This document shows positions 9,461 through 21,567 of a stretch of 64,000 nt of DNA, piece by piece. The notes beneath the pieces are model-generated. The model saw nothing but the letters and a program-made list of their open reading frames with translations. It was not told the origin of the DNA and searched no databases. The translations under genes were made by a program, and so were the position numbers. Source of the stretch: Impatiens glandulifera (taxonomy: Eukaryota; Streptophyta; Magnoliopsida; Ericales; Balsaminaceae); assembly GCF_907164915.1 (NCBI RefSeq), contig NC_061863.1, positions 7,060,340 through 7,124,339 of the forward strand, read 5' to 3'. Positions within the stretch are counted from its first letter, which is position 1. Every line of letters starts with the position of its first letter.

Positions 9461-11352
9461 ACATTTTTTTACGTTTTTGGCACGTTTAACACGTTTTTAA
9501 CTTATATAACATGTTAACACGTTTTTGATAAGTTTAACACGATCTTCACGTTTTTGGCATGTTTAACACATTTTTGACATTTTAACACGTTTTGATATGT
9601 TTAACACGTTTTTCACACGTTTAACACGTTTTTAATATTTTAAACACGTTTTCACACTTAAAACATGTTTTTCACACGTTTAACATGTTTTTACGTTTTT
9701 GGCACGTTTAACAAGTTTTTAGCATGTTTAACATGTTTTCATACTAATAACACGTTTTTGTCACGTTTAACACGTTTTTGACATGTTTAACGCGTTTTTG
9801 ACGAGTTTAATACGTTATTTTTTACGTTTTTGGCACGTTTAACACGTTTTTAACATAACTAACACGTTAACACATTTTTGAAAAGTTTAACATTGTTTTC
9901 ACGTTTTTGACATGTTTAACATATTTTTACATTTTAACATGTTTTTGATATGTTTAACACGTTTTCACACGTTTAACACGTGTTTCACACGTTTAACATG
10001 TTTTTCACGTTTTTGACATGTTTAACATGTTTTTGACATATTTGACACGTTTTTCACATTTTGGTTCGTTTAATACGTTTTTGACATGTTTTCACGTTTT
10101 TCACATTCTTAACACGTTTAACATGTTTGTAACATGTTTAATACGTTTGTAACATGTTTAACACGTTTTTCACATTTTTGGCACGTTTAACACGTTTTTG
10201 ACATTTTAACACGTTTTACACACTTTACATATTTTTGACATGTTTAACATGTTGTTTTGCACGTTAACATGTTTTGATAAGTTTTAACACGTTTTTGTCA
10301 CATTTGACACGTTTTTGGCATTTTTGACATGTTTAATATGTTTTTCACACGTTTGACATCAAACAGGTGAAAACGTATTAAACGTGTCAAAATGTGAAAA
10401 ACATGTTAAACGTGTCAAAAACATGTTAAACGTATCAAAATATGCCAAAAACGTGGAAAACGTGTTAAACATGTCAAAACGTGGAAAACATGTCAAAACG
10501 TGTTAAACGTGCCAAAAACGTGAAAAACGTGTGAAAACATGTTAAACATGTTACAAACGTGTTAAACGTGTTAATAATGTGAAAAATGTGAAAAATGTGA
10601 AAAACATGTTAAACATGTCAAAACGTGTTAAACGTGCCAAAAACGTGAAAAATATGTCAAAATGTGTTAAATGTGTCGTAATCGTGAAAAATGTGTCAAA
10701 CGTGTTAAACATGTCAAAACATGAAAATAGTGTCCAACGTGTCGAATGTGTTAAACGTGTTGAATGTGTGAAAAACGTATTAAACGTGTCGAAAACGTAT
10801 TAAACGTGTCGAAAATGTGAAAAATGTGTTAAACGTCTCAAAATGTGGAAAATGTGTCAAAACGTGTTAAACGTGCCAAGAATGTGAAAAACGTGTGAAA
10901 TACGTCAATAATGTGAAAAACGTATTAAACGTGTCGAAAACATGAAAACGTGTTAAACGTGTCAAAACGTGTCAAAAACATGGAAAACGTGTCAAAACGT
11001 GCCAAAAACGTGAAAAACGTGTGAAGCGTGTCAAAAATGTGAAAAACATGTTAAACGTGTCAAAACGTGTTAAACGTGTCAAAATGTGTTAAACGTGTTA
11101 AAACGTGCCAAAATATGTCAAAATGTGTTAAACGTGTCGATAATGTGAAAAAACGTGTCAAAACGTGTTAAACGTGTTAAACATGCCAAAAATATGAAAA
11201 ACGTGTTCAACGTGTCAAAAATGTATTAAACGTGCCAAAAACATGTTAAACGTGTCAAAAACGTGTTAAACGTGTTAAGAACATATTAAAAATGTCAAAA
11301 ACGTGATAAACGTGTTAAACAAATAAAAATGTGTTAAATGAGTCAAATACAT
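9461..11352. mobile_element. Foldback-like inverted array, copy 1
   Basis: The left arm (to about 10362) is an imperfect tandem array of TTTAACACG and TTTTTGACACG units. The right arm is the reverse complement (CGTGTTAAA, CGTGTCAAAAA), so the whole can fold into a hairpin with arms of about 0.9 kb. Inverted arms made of tandem short repeats are the hallmark of foldback transposons. The left end is replaced by the LTR. Copies 2 and 3 lie at 22.6 and 44.9 kb. Confidence 0.7.
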
Positions 11353-11513
11353 GTTAAATGAAAAAATAAAAATAAAATAATTTGGGTTACCCAACTCATA
11401 CCCACCAACCCATATTAGTAAATAATATGGGTTTAATTATGGGTTGGATAAATTTAATTTGGGTTGAATATGGGTTGGGTAATACGGGTTGGGTTTACCC
11501 GTTTGCTCACCCC
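11353..11513. repeat. MITE-like right end with GGGTTGGG/CCCAACCC motifs
   Basis: Imperfect inverted motifs (GGGTTACCCAACTC and CGGGTTGGGTTTACCC) end in GTTTGCTCACCCCTAC, a form common at termini of plant hAT-like MITEs. The sequence to the right resumes the block homologous to 28.8 and 33.9 kb, so 11513 is the insertion boundary. Confidence 0.5.
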
Positions 11514-13396
11514 TACTTGACACGTTCTTTTCCAAAGTCGAGCCTCGTATAAATAGTGTTCCCAAATCGTCACTATCGAGTCGAGTTAGATTATTAATTA
11601 GTATGGTCTATTATTTCGGTATGATATAAATATTCGATTATAAGTATCTTCGTCTATTAGAAACTTGGTTTAAATCTTATTATTAAAATAATTTAGATTA
11701 GTAACATTTTTTTAAAATCATAATTGTTTTGTTTGATTTATTTGTTTTATTGCTCATCACAAATATATACACTTAAAACTTATCATGTTTTAATTTTTTT
11801 TTATGAATGAAATATATATATTAGCATCAACCTCACAGTTATGACATTCACTTCAACATAATACGTTTTAAGTGAGAATCGAACAAAAACATATCATTTC
11901 TAATATATTATATAAAATAAAATATTGAATTTTTGTTTTAAATATATTTATATTTAACTATTAAATTTGGTTTAAAGTGATTAAATATTATATCTAATCA
12001 AATAAATGTAAAATATAAAAATAAAATAAAAATGATATTTTTTATTATTCGGTTTAGTTATCTTCGAGTTATATGATACTAACCAATTGTAATTGAACGC
12101 TTTTATGTCTGTTTATAAGAATTTCATTCTATATTCATTCGTGTAATTATAGTATGGTTCTATTTTTTGGTTTACAATAAGTGCAATATTATTGGAATAT
12201 TGTGTTCTTTTCTAATAGTATTTTCTTCAAAAAAAAATCTAATATTGTTTCTTAAAGAGTCTTTATCATATATTAGTACTTTCTTACCAGGATAATAGTA
12301 ATTATATCGCAAATTAAGGAAAGTAAAGACTTTCTTGAAATAAAATATATAATTATAATTCTAAATTTGTGTTGTGCATGGGTTAGCTTAAGAGTCATGA
12401 CTCTACATTGGTTTAATAGTAAAAAAAATTAGGTAATTTTGTATGTGTTTTTTAAATTTTTTCAAAAATCAAAACAAAATATATTCAATAGAAAAAAATA
12501 TCAAAAGTTTTGTTTGTAGAATTATCTAAATTTTGTTTTTCATTCACTTTTTTATCTTATAAAAAATATTATTTTAATCACATCCTTATATTTAATGAAA
12601 ACAAAATTATTTTTATTTTTACTTTATAACTTTTTAAAAGGGACTTCTAATGATGATAGAGACAAAGTATTAAAAAAAGTTATTTATAGCAATCCTTCTA
12701 CAAAGTTTAAAATATATAAATAGATTAAAATATTATTTGAATCAACTCTAACAACTTTCATAAATAAAGAAATACAGTTTGAGTAAGTTATTTGAAAATA
12801 ATTTGTATTTTATGTCCCTAATTCAAATATTTCAAAAATATTGTTTTTATGTGTTCTAATTATTAGAACTCTTTGTTTTTTGAAATTTTGAGCCATAAAT
12901 AGACGGCTCCCTTTTTTTTTTTTCATAATTAATAAATCTATAGCATAAAAGATTATATCTTTTATATTTTTGAAAATTTGAATCTTGAATTATTTATGTT
13001 TTGATTTATTTTAATAGAATAATTTAAATATATAAATTTTATTTTAAAATATTATTAAAAATATCAAAAATATGAGTTTCTCATCTAAAACACTTAGATG
13101 GAAATGAAAATCATGACTATAATCATTCTAGTTTTTTACGTTAAAATAAAAAATTAAAATGATTTATTTTGATAATTTAAGTAAAATGATTTAAATTTTA
13201 TTTTATTTTAAAATGTAATTATTTTAATTAATAACTTAAATATTAAGTTTATTTATTTAAATAAAATTAAAACAAAAATCTTGAACGGTTGGTTAACATC
13301 ATAATCTACATGATGTGACAATTTGAATTCGTACGGTTTTTCTTCACAAAAATAAATAATTAAAAATAATAATAATAATAATAATTAAAAAAATAT
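11514..13396. other. Block A 5' flank, no gene seen
   Basis: AT-rich non-coding DNA, paralogous to about 28810-29860 and 33905-35680. It ends at the promoter-like TATATATAAAG near 13397 that precedes the coiled-coil pseudogene. Confidence 0.6.
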
Positions 13397-14121
13397 GTAT
13401 ATATAAAGTTACTTATTTACCTACTTCCATTCATATCGGAGAAATGAAGTTTTCAGTTCACAATTTACAGGTACACATGAGATTTCTACTTTTAAGTTAT
13501 TTTCATTACTTGAATGAAGAATGAAATGTATAAAATAGACAGTTTTGAGAATTCAGTAATGGAATATCAATTTTATTCAGAAAGTATTGATGTAGCTGTT
13601 ATCTTCTTTGATAAACCATGTTTATTGTGGATATGAAAGAAATAGAGATTAATCATTGATGTTACATGTTTAAATGTTGAAGAAATGATAATAGTTTGTC
13701 TCTTTTTCAAGTTCGGAAACGAAAGAGAAATGTAGGTTTTCGATTAAACAGATTTTTAGGTTTTTTCTCAATTTTATTCCATGTTTGAATCGTTTGTTCT
13801 GCTTTAGATTTGTTATTTGTTCTTACATGAATATCACCTATTTTTGTTTATAAGTGAACTAATCCTGTTAGTTTCTGAAACCATACTGACGAGTATGATA
13901 ACTATAGAAAATGTTTAAGGAGTTGGGGAAATTTATTGAACAAATTATTTTTTATCTGTCAATGGTGTTTTGTAATTTTATTATATTGATCCTTTATTGC
14001 TTATCATAATGTGAATATTTCATCAAATCCAAATGACATACCTGCATTGGTTCTGTTTTACTTTATTTGTAAAATGGATCTTAATGAAACTAACCAACCA
14101 TGATTTGAGATATTAGTTACA

Positions 14122-15160
14122 CTAGCATTTAGCCCGGCATTTGCACGATTAATAATATAAAAAACTGTGAAAAAAAATTACGGATAACATTTTTAATTTT
14201 ATTTTTAACCGTTTTAAGTTTATGGGTGGGTCAACCCACAATCCGACCCAAGTATTCATTTACTCATCATCAATATATATTAGTTAGTTAAAAAGTTGAA
14301 CTTATATTAATATTAAAACGTCCCGCGTTTATCAAATTTGGTATTGAATTTAAAATATAAAGTCTTAATAGTCTAGTTGGTTAAAGAGTTGTACTTGTTT
14401 TGTTAGGTTGCAAATTCAAAACATACCTCTAGCATTTTTAATTTTATTTTTAACCGTTTTAAATTTAAAGGCGGGTCAACCCACAATCCGACCCAAGTAT
14501 CCAAATTAACCACAGTTCTCGACCCGACAATCCGGACACTTTAAAAATTAAGCATTATATATAGATTAGTTAGTTAAAACTTAAAAAGTTGAACTTATAT
14601 TAATATTAAAACGTCTCGCGTTTATCAAATTTGGTGTTGAATTTAAAATATAAAGTCTTTGTAGCCTAATTGGTTAAAGGGTTGTACTTGTTTTGTTAGG
14701 TTGCAAGTTTGAAACATACTTCTAGTATTTTTAATTTTATTTTTAACCGTTTTAAATTTAAAGGCGGGTCAACCCACAATCCGACCTAAGTATCCAAATT
14801 AACCACAGCTCTCGACCCGGCAATCCGGACACTTTAAAAATTAAGCATCATTATATATATATAGATTAGTTAGTTAAAAATTTGAACTTATATTAATGTT
14901 AAAACGTCCCGCGTTTATCAAATTTGGTGCTGAATTTAAAATATAAAGTCTTAGTAGCTTAATTGGTTAGAGAGTTGTACTTGTATTGTTAGGTTGCAAG
15001 TTCGAAACATACTTCTAGCTTTTTTAATTTTATTTTTAACCAATTTAAATTTAAAAGCGGGTCAACCCACAATCCGACCCAAGTATCCAAATTAACCACA
15101 GCTCTCGACCCGGCAATCCGGACACTTTAAAAATTAAACATCATTATATATATATATAGG
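14122..15160 (-). mobile_element. Non-autonomous Helitron in block A
   Basis: On the minus strand the element ends ...GGGCTAAATGCTAG, with the CTAG (CTRR) terminus at 14122-14125. It is preceded by a CGTGC-AAAT-GC(A)CG-type hairpin remnant, and its 5' end reads CCTATATATA. The paralogous site in block B (about 36377) lacks it: ATTTACA joins TTATGC directly, so insertion was between A and T with no target duplication, as Helitrons do. Internally a ~295-bp unit is repeated about three times (for example GAACTTATATTAATATTAAAACG near 14296, 14590, 14884). Each unit contains a tRNA-like A box/B box pair. Confidence 0.75.
14955..15008 (+). promoter_or_regulatory. tRNA-like pol III A/B boxes inside Helitron
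   Basis: TAGCTTAATTGG (14955-14966) fits an A box and GTTCGAAAC (15000-15008) fits a B box. They are 33 bases apart and lie in a tRNA- or SINE-like segment repeated in each tandem unit. Transcription is not shown. Confidence 0.5.
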
Positions 15161-16421
15161 TTATGCTATTTAATTCCCATAAGGGTGTTTATCATTGAGT
15201 AATCATTAATTATGTCTTTTTCAAAAGAGTTCAAGAACTTTGTATCAAATAGGTTTTGAATGCTAGGGGGAAATTACAAAATATAGAAAGACAATAATTA
15301 TGTGATGGATCAATTAAATGGGGGTATGTTTATGTTTGAATTCATACACTTATTTCAGCTGAATTATTTAGTGTTTTATTATACACATGTCTTTTCTTGA
15401 CTGATTTTTATATCTTCTTGTTGCATAAATAGAAAAATAAAGTTACAAATCTTTTTTTAAAAGCTCATAAAGTTGATTACAATAATTCAGGTGAAGAATC
15501 CAAACTAACACTATTATATGCTGCATTTGGTTTATGATAAGAATCTGATGAAAATGAAGAACAATGAGAGAGGAGATGTTTCAGTTCTTATAAAGAAGAT
15601 TGAAGAGACAGAGAGCAATTCAAGATCCAAAATTGAAGTCTTAATGGGACATTCCAACTTCCTTCATCTCAGGATGAACAAAATGACTTCAAACAACATC
15701 GAAGCTTCAAGTCTAATAAACAACCCAAACATCGAATCCAACTCCAACACCAACACCAATGAGAGTATGATACTAGAACTAGCTGCATTAAGAACAGAGA
15801 ACAACCGTCTACACAATACAATATCCGAAATGGAAAAAGAGAATAGAAAAATAGTGAGTCATCAAAATAGCATCATAAAAAAATAACCGACGAGAATAAT
15901 GAAGTGAAACAAATAGAGGAGAAGAAGATCAATGAGACAACTAGAGTGTTACGTAAGAATTTGGAAGACCGAGTTCGAATGATGAGCAGCAGAATAAAGG
16001 TGGCAGAATAGCTTCATATCGAGAACAAGGAAGTCTACATGAAAACAAGAGACAAGTACTCGAAAGAGAAGACGACGTGATAATTATTAAAAACACGATG
16101 AAGGAACTCAATAGGGTTGGAGTTAAGTTCGAGAAATTCAGCGATGATATTATGAAGAGGGTTTCAACATTTTCTTGTTGGGCTGTGTTTGCGAATGAAT
16201 GGGCTAGGAAGAAAGGAATGGAGGAGAAAGAACATGAAAAATAGATAATGGAATTAAGGGAGAAGGTGAAGGAAATGGAGAAGGTTTTGAATATAAAGAA
16301 AGAAGAGATTGCTATGATTGGGGAGGAGAAGGAAGAGGCTATTAAACAGTTATGTGTTTGGATTGATTATCATCGAAAAAATAGAAGGGGTTACTTGAAG
16401 GAAATTGTCACAAGAATATAA

Positions 16422-16760
16422 TTTTAAGGTTCATCTCTGAAACATGTTTGATATTTTGTTTTATATTGAAAATGTATGGATAGATTATAATCATCTTAGA
16501 GTTGTATTTTGAGAACTTTGAATGTTTAAAATATGTTGTTGATGGGTGAAATTATAGATTTGAACAAAACAAAACCTTTCCATTTAGAGTTGTCCAGGTA
16601 ATATAGTTTGAACTTTTTCTTTTATAAAACAAACCATTTTTGTAACTTGGGTTAATGAAGTTTAAATCAGAACCTTCTAAGTGGGGAATCTATTCTGAGT
16701 CGATATTTTGGTCTCTTAGGTAAGATTTCTATAAATTGAGTTATACTTATACTTATTAGT
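16422..16760. other. 3' flank of unit 1, no gene seen
   Basis: AT-rich sequence nearly identical to 37684-37980 in block B. Confidence 0.6.
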
Positions 16761-17526
16761 AAGGATATAAATGAACAGAGTTGCTTACAAGATATTCGAA
16801 TCTCGGCTTGATAAAAAAAATCGATTGAACTTGTTTTTTAAACTTAACGAGCCGAGCTCGAGCTTATTTAAAAGTTTGAAAATTTAAACAAGTTAAGTTA
16901 GAACAATTACATGTTCATCTCGTCAGTTCACGAACATGTTCATTTAGAGACTGATTTAAAACTCCATTTATTATTTATTAATATATTGTTGAGTAGACTT
17001 GAATATTTGAGTATTTTAATGGGTAGAACGAAATTCTATATCAGTTAAAATTTTATGTTATAATTATATATATATTTGGATTCTATATCCATTAGAAATA
17101 TATATATCTATCTAATAGGATTGAAATCTTTAGAGCTTTTTTAAAGTGTAACTACACACTTTAAACAAAAATAAAGTATTTATTTTGAGTGCGAGTATTA
17201 TATAAATTTTAATGTCCTTAATAATATTCTGTTTTCTGGATGGACGTATCCAAATTTTATCTTCATTAAACACGTTAAATATTTATTTTTTCTTTATTAT
17301 TTTCATCATCTTTTACCATCCGTTATTACATATATTAATAAATTAATATTTAATAACTAAAAAAAGGTGAAACATTTCACCTAAGGCTTTCCTCTATGTT
17401 GCAAACGGGCTCGTATCTCAAACAGCTTGTGAGCACAACTAAATAATATGAGTTGAGCTCGAGTATAATATAAAAGCTTGAACTAAGCTTGAAACTGTTC
17501 GTTTGACTTGTCTTGTATATAACCCT
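16761..17526. mobile_element. GAGCTCG-rich MITE-like repeat, block A copy
   Basis: The left end AAGGATATAAATGAAC and the right end TATATAACCCT form imperfect inverted termini (compare TAGGGTTATATACAAG). The interior has palindromic GAGCCGAGCTCGAGC motifs near both ends. The block B copy is 37981-38762. The element therefore predates the block duplication. Confidence 0.5.
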
Positions 17527-18083
17527 ACCTATTGATTAAAACAAACTATTTACTAATTGCTTGGAATATTACGCCCTAACATGGATTCGGTTCAATTTTT
17601 TGAATAAATTTAAATCATATCTTATTTAGTTAATTATACTCAATTAAAATCCTATATCTCATCAGATTGAATATATTTGATCGGTTCAATAATTTTATAT
17701 ATAGAACTTTAATATACCATATAATTCACATAACAGATTCATGTAAAAAAATAAATGATATAATAATAATTTTTTTATTAAACAAGAATGTAGAAGAATA
17801 AGGGCTCTTATACTACATCAATCAAAATAAGAATAAGTGATTTAATCCGTGTTGCCATGCAAGTATATATATAAGGAAGGAAGTAACAATGGATAATAAA
17901 AAGAAAAGAATAAATACTAAAAGAATGGAGTAAACCTAAAGATGATTAAAATATTCTTAAAGTAAAAAAGCTAATATATTAAGGTGTGAATTAAACGTAA
18001 AGAAATAATCCCACCACTAACATGGAATATAATTATGACTATATATATATATAAACCAGTCCTTCACAATCCAAAATAAAAAC
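17527..18083 (+). promoter_or_regulatory. Conserved promoter of small Asn-tailed gene a1
   Basis: The last ~330 bases are conserved upstream of all four family genes (also 25630-25960, 39015-39340, 48600-49535). Common elements are CCACTAACATGGAATATAAT and a TATA run (18041-18055) followed by AAACCAGT and CACAATCCAAAATA. In this copy a MULE starts at 18084, inside the presumed leader. Confidence 0.6.
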
Positions 18084-19211
18084 GGGAAGAATGTCAATTT
18101 TATTTATAAAGTTGGAAGGAGGTGTCAAATTTATTTACAAAGTTGCAAAATTCTATTTATGTATATAAACTTGTCAAAATGTGTCAAAATTATTTAACAT
18201 AACGGAATGTCTCAAACGGTGTTAAGTTTTTATCCACGTGGATATTTATTTTTTTATATTTTTTTAACCTATTTTTTAGGTTTCAAACAGACATTCTTTT
18301 TCTATTTAATATATAAAATTAAATAAATAATTTTTTTTTTCTTCTACCTACCATCATCTTCATTCCCTCTCTTCACTAGCAGGCAGCCCACCATTATCTT
18401 CATCCCCTCTCTTTCACAGCCGTCGCAAACTGTTTTTGCTATTTCTTTTTTAACTAGATCATTCATAGACTTTGATATTACTGTTAGGCCTGATAATACA
18501 GACTTGTTTTCATCGAATGGACCAGTTTCGATCAAACAATATAATATCTGTAATAAACCTTGTTTATCTGCCATTGAACTCTGTGATTGAGGATCTAACT
18601 AAATGAGTTTAAAAACCCTAGCTGAAGCGATCTTGGAACTAGTTTTTCCTTCACGAAGAACAATCAGAACAATGACAAACAACTGACATATCACATTTAA
18701 CTTATCAAAATCTCAATTTTATTTTTCAAAATTCTAAAACTTATTGTTCTAATCCCCTAGTTGCAGGCAAATTATTCAAATGAAATCCAGAATTTCTAGT
18801 TTGATGTTTCTCGTATTGAATATATAACCTATTACTTTGACATCAATTGAGAAGAACATAGGGTGAAATTCGGAGAGAGAAGACAAAGTGGGTCTTAGAA
18901 ATGGTGGATGAGATTTTAGAGATTAAGATTTAAATGAGAAGAATATGAATCGGGTGAAAGAGGAGAGAGAATGAAATTATTATTTATTTATTTATTAAAT
19001 GTAAAGAAAAAGTCTGTTTGAAATGAAAAAAAATAGGTTAAAACAAAATATAAAATAAATATTAAAAAATTAACTTCGTTTGAAACATTCCGTTATGTCA
19101 ACTAATTTTGACACATTTTGACAAGTTTGTATATATAAATAGAATTTTACAACTTTGTAAATAAATTTGACACCTCCTTCTAACTTTATAAATAAAATTG
19201 ACATTCTTCCC
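18084..19211. mobile_element. Mutator-like element (MULE), possible Pack-MULE
   Basis: Terminal inverted repeats of about 240 bp begin GGGAAGAATGTC and end GACATTCTTCCC. They are flanked by a perfect 10-bp target duplication AAATAAAAAC (18074-18083 and 19212-19221). Block B has the empty site near 39340. Long TIRs plus a 9-11 bp duplication are diagnostic of Mutator-like elements. There is no transposase, so the element is non-autonomous. The interior (about 18335-18970) holds a gene-like fragment. Confidence 0.85.
18344..18574 (-). CDS. Gene-like fragment inside MULE (76 aa)
   Basis: An open frame starts MADKQGLLQILYCLIETGPF. The last ~25 residues fall in or near the terminal repeat, so only about 50 residues are internal cargo. 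The helical Leu-rich start could be a captured first exon of a host gene, which would make the element a Pack-MULE. I do not recognise the family, and expression is unproven. Confidence 0.3.
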   Translation of the reverse strand: MADKQGLLQILYCLIETGPFDENKSVLSGLTVISKSMNDLVKKEIAKTVCDGCEREGMKIMVGCLLVKRGNEDDGR

Positions 19212-19261
19212 AAATAAAAACATATAAAATATAATAAATAATAAATTTATTAATTCGTCAA

Positions 19262-19588
19262 ATGACTACAATTCAATTGCATAAGATCCCCACACCCGAG
19301 CAACAACTGCCGGCCAACAAGCAGTGCCCTAATTTCAATGTGCCGGTGAACCAGAACTGCAACGGCGGCGGCGGATGCCCTTTAGCCACGGCGGCGGCGG
19401 CCAACAAGCAGTGCCCTAATTTCAATGTACCGGTGAACCAGAACTGCAACGGCGGCGGCGGATGCCCTTTAGCCACGGCGGCGCAGCACAAGACTTGGTC
19501 GGAGAAAGTAAAAGAGATGGTTCATTCATTCACTAAGATGTTTACCCATGACCACAATAATAATAATAATAATAATAATAATAAGTAA
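19262..19588 (+). CDS. Small Asn-tailed Cys/Gly protein a1 (108 aa)
   Basis: This is a member of a four-gene family in the window (19262, 25985, 39392, 49552) whose function I do not recognise. The layout is a polar N-terminus (TPEQQLPANKQ), a Cys/Gly core (CPNFNVPV then CNGGGGCPLATAA), a short amphipathic helix (EKVKEMVHSFTKMF) and HDH followed by nine Asn and Lys. No signal peptide is seen. The Cys/Gly core is duplicated as a perfect-looking 29-residue (87 bp) repeat, absent from b1. The start is supported by alignment with b1 and by the shared promoter. The leader is interrupted by the MULE, which probably alters expression. Confidence 0.6.
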   Translation: MTTIQLHKIPTPEQQLPANKQCPNFNVPVNQNCNGGGGCPLATAAAANKQCPNFNVPVNQNCNGGGGCPLATAAQHKTWSEKVKEMVHSFTKMFTHDHNNNNNNNNNK

Positions 19589-20395
19589 AGGCAACGCTTC
19601 AAGATCGGTCACCGGAAACTCGCCGCCGGCGACGATGGTAGCAGCAGTGACCAAGAGAAATGCGAAACCTAACCAGAATAAATAAATAAATATTATGATA
19701 ATAATATAATAATAAATTAATAATAATGTGTGTAGACTGTAATAATAAAAGTGGATCGTCACTTCATGTATGTGTTTGGTGTGGTAATTAAGAATTTTAT
19801 TATTATTATTTGTTTAATAGATTAATTATCAATAATTTGAATCTCAAAATATAATATTCTTGAAGAATAAATACTATAATTTTTTTTACTATACATATCC
19901 TATTATATTTAATTAATAAATAATGATAAGTAAAGCGACGCTTCGACAACAATCCCACCTTGACTGACAGGAAGACACCCTTACAAAGTAAGACGGTAGA
20001 AAAGAAATTATCATGTAAAAAATGAAAAGATAAAAAGTTATAAATATAAAAAATTAGAAAAAAAAAACATACAAAAACATTCCTAACCTTCTCACAAATT
20101 TTTTAATGAAATATTATTTTTATACCCATAGTTACTCTTAATTGATTTATAGAGACGGTCCAATTTTCATTTTTCCTATGGAAATACTCAAATTTTTAAT
20201 TCAAAAGTCATATTCTAATCTACAAAAGAACAAATAATAAGGAGTAGAAAGAGGAAAAAAAATTAGTGATATGGATTAATTTTTTATTTTGTGAATACCC
20301 CTATTTATTTCTTTGATGTTATTTTTTGTTTTAGAATGATTTTTATTGAATTTATTTTAATGTTTTTTCATCATCTACGTTAATATGGAATTATT

Positions 20396-20432
<37 letters not shown>

Positions 20433-20554
20433 ATCGAGATACAAATTCAAAAAGAAATTAAACAACTAATTATTTATATTATAAACCTTACAATACAAGT
20501 TTTATACTTAGTTCAATATTTAAATTAGTAACACGCAACTCTAATATTAACATA
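19589..20554. other. AT-rich intergenic, no gene seen
   Basis: Paralogous to 39623-40611. It contains (TA)n at about 20401-20428. The start of a ~1.05-kb tandem duplication (about 20160-21210 against 21210-22300) lies here. Confidence 0.55.
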
Positions 20555-20952
20555 ATCAAATAGTTTTTCTTTTAGGAATTTTTAAACTCTTTTCTTTCTT
20601 CTAAATATAACTTCAAACTCTCTAAAGTATACTTCATCTATTATTTAATAGACCGGTTCATTGGTGAACATGAAAATTAATAAACAATAGTAGGGACAAC
20701 TATTAAATGACACTTATCAAATTCATGCAGCTCCGAAAAAGAGTACTCGTAATAAAACTTAAACAATATAATGTTTGAACTAGAAGTCTCATAACAATTG
20801 CGAGACTTTTTTTTTCCATATGTTTATCGCAACTTTCATCTTGGTTGATGACCGAAGATAATTGGTTGTTGTCTCTCATATAGCTTAGGCGCAACTGCTT
20901 CTACATTTCACCAATTATTTTGCTTTGTGTGGAATTATTTGAGGCATTATCT
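20555..20952 (-). pseudogene. Decayed copy of unknown 133-residue gene, block A
   Basis: On the minus strand the sequence aligns with the open gene at 21568-21969: SYMRDNNQ, QDESCDKHM and the KYTLESLK-type end are recognisable. Frameshifts after the central region and near the C-terminus destroy the frame. It is the left member of a tandem pair. Confidence 0.6.
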
Positions 20953-21567
20953 CTATAATTTAGAAATTGATAATTGCTTGTGATAAATTTTAGGCATATG
21001 TATGCTTTATCATTCTAAATATCAATAAAGGATTTAATTTACTAAAATCTAATCTTAGACATTCTAAAAACAAAGGTATATCAATTCGTATTTCTAAATT
21101 AAATAATAAAAGATTTTACATACCAATAACTGCTACTAGATATTTTAAATATTTGAGATATCATGATTATTTTTATTTGGTTTATATAACGCTCCAATTT
21201 TTCTATGTTTCCTATGATTAAGAATGGAAATTAATACTAATTTTTTTAATTCAAAAGCATATTCTAATATACAAAAGAACAAATAAGGACAATTAGTGGT
21301 ATGGATTAATTTTATATTTTGTGAACTTTATGTATTTCTTTTATACTAGTTCTTGTTTTTGAATAACTTATTGAATTCCTTATGTTTTTCATCATCTACA
21401 TTAATATAGAATTAATCTGCCATAATATAAATTTAGATAGTTAATCGAGAACGATACAAATAAAAAAAAAATCACTAATTATTTATATTATGAACCTTAC
21501 AATACAAAGTAATACTAATTCAATATTTAAAAGAGTAACACACTAACACTCAACGCTTATATTAACA

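Larger units (their letters stand above)
13397..16421 (+). pseudogene. CIP1-like coiled-coil gene, unit 1 (decayed)
   Basis: TATA (near 13397), a 5' leader exon ending TTTACAG before GTACAC (13470/13471), a long intron and a coding exon from ATG 15518 match the intact unit 2 (30461). Decay is visible. The intron acceptor reads TTGCAT instead of TTGCAG near 15424. A one-base deletion near 15882 ends the first open frame after 122 residues. A TAG at 16009-16011 is shared with unit 3. Another stop lies near 16241. The end still encodes the IKQLCVWIDYHR motif. A Helitron (14122-15160) sits in the intron. The shared TAG shows that units 1 and 3 derive from one already broken copy. Confidence 0.75.

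Noticed and set aside
10579..10803. 74-residue Lys/Val/Asn repeat frame
   Set aside because: Translation of the GTGAAAAATGT-type foldback array, not a gene.
9461..11352. CRISPR-like or ordinary satellite array
   Set aside because: Units are imperfect and without unique spacers, and the array reverses orientation at the centre. The sequence is eukaryotic.
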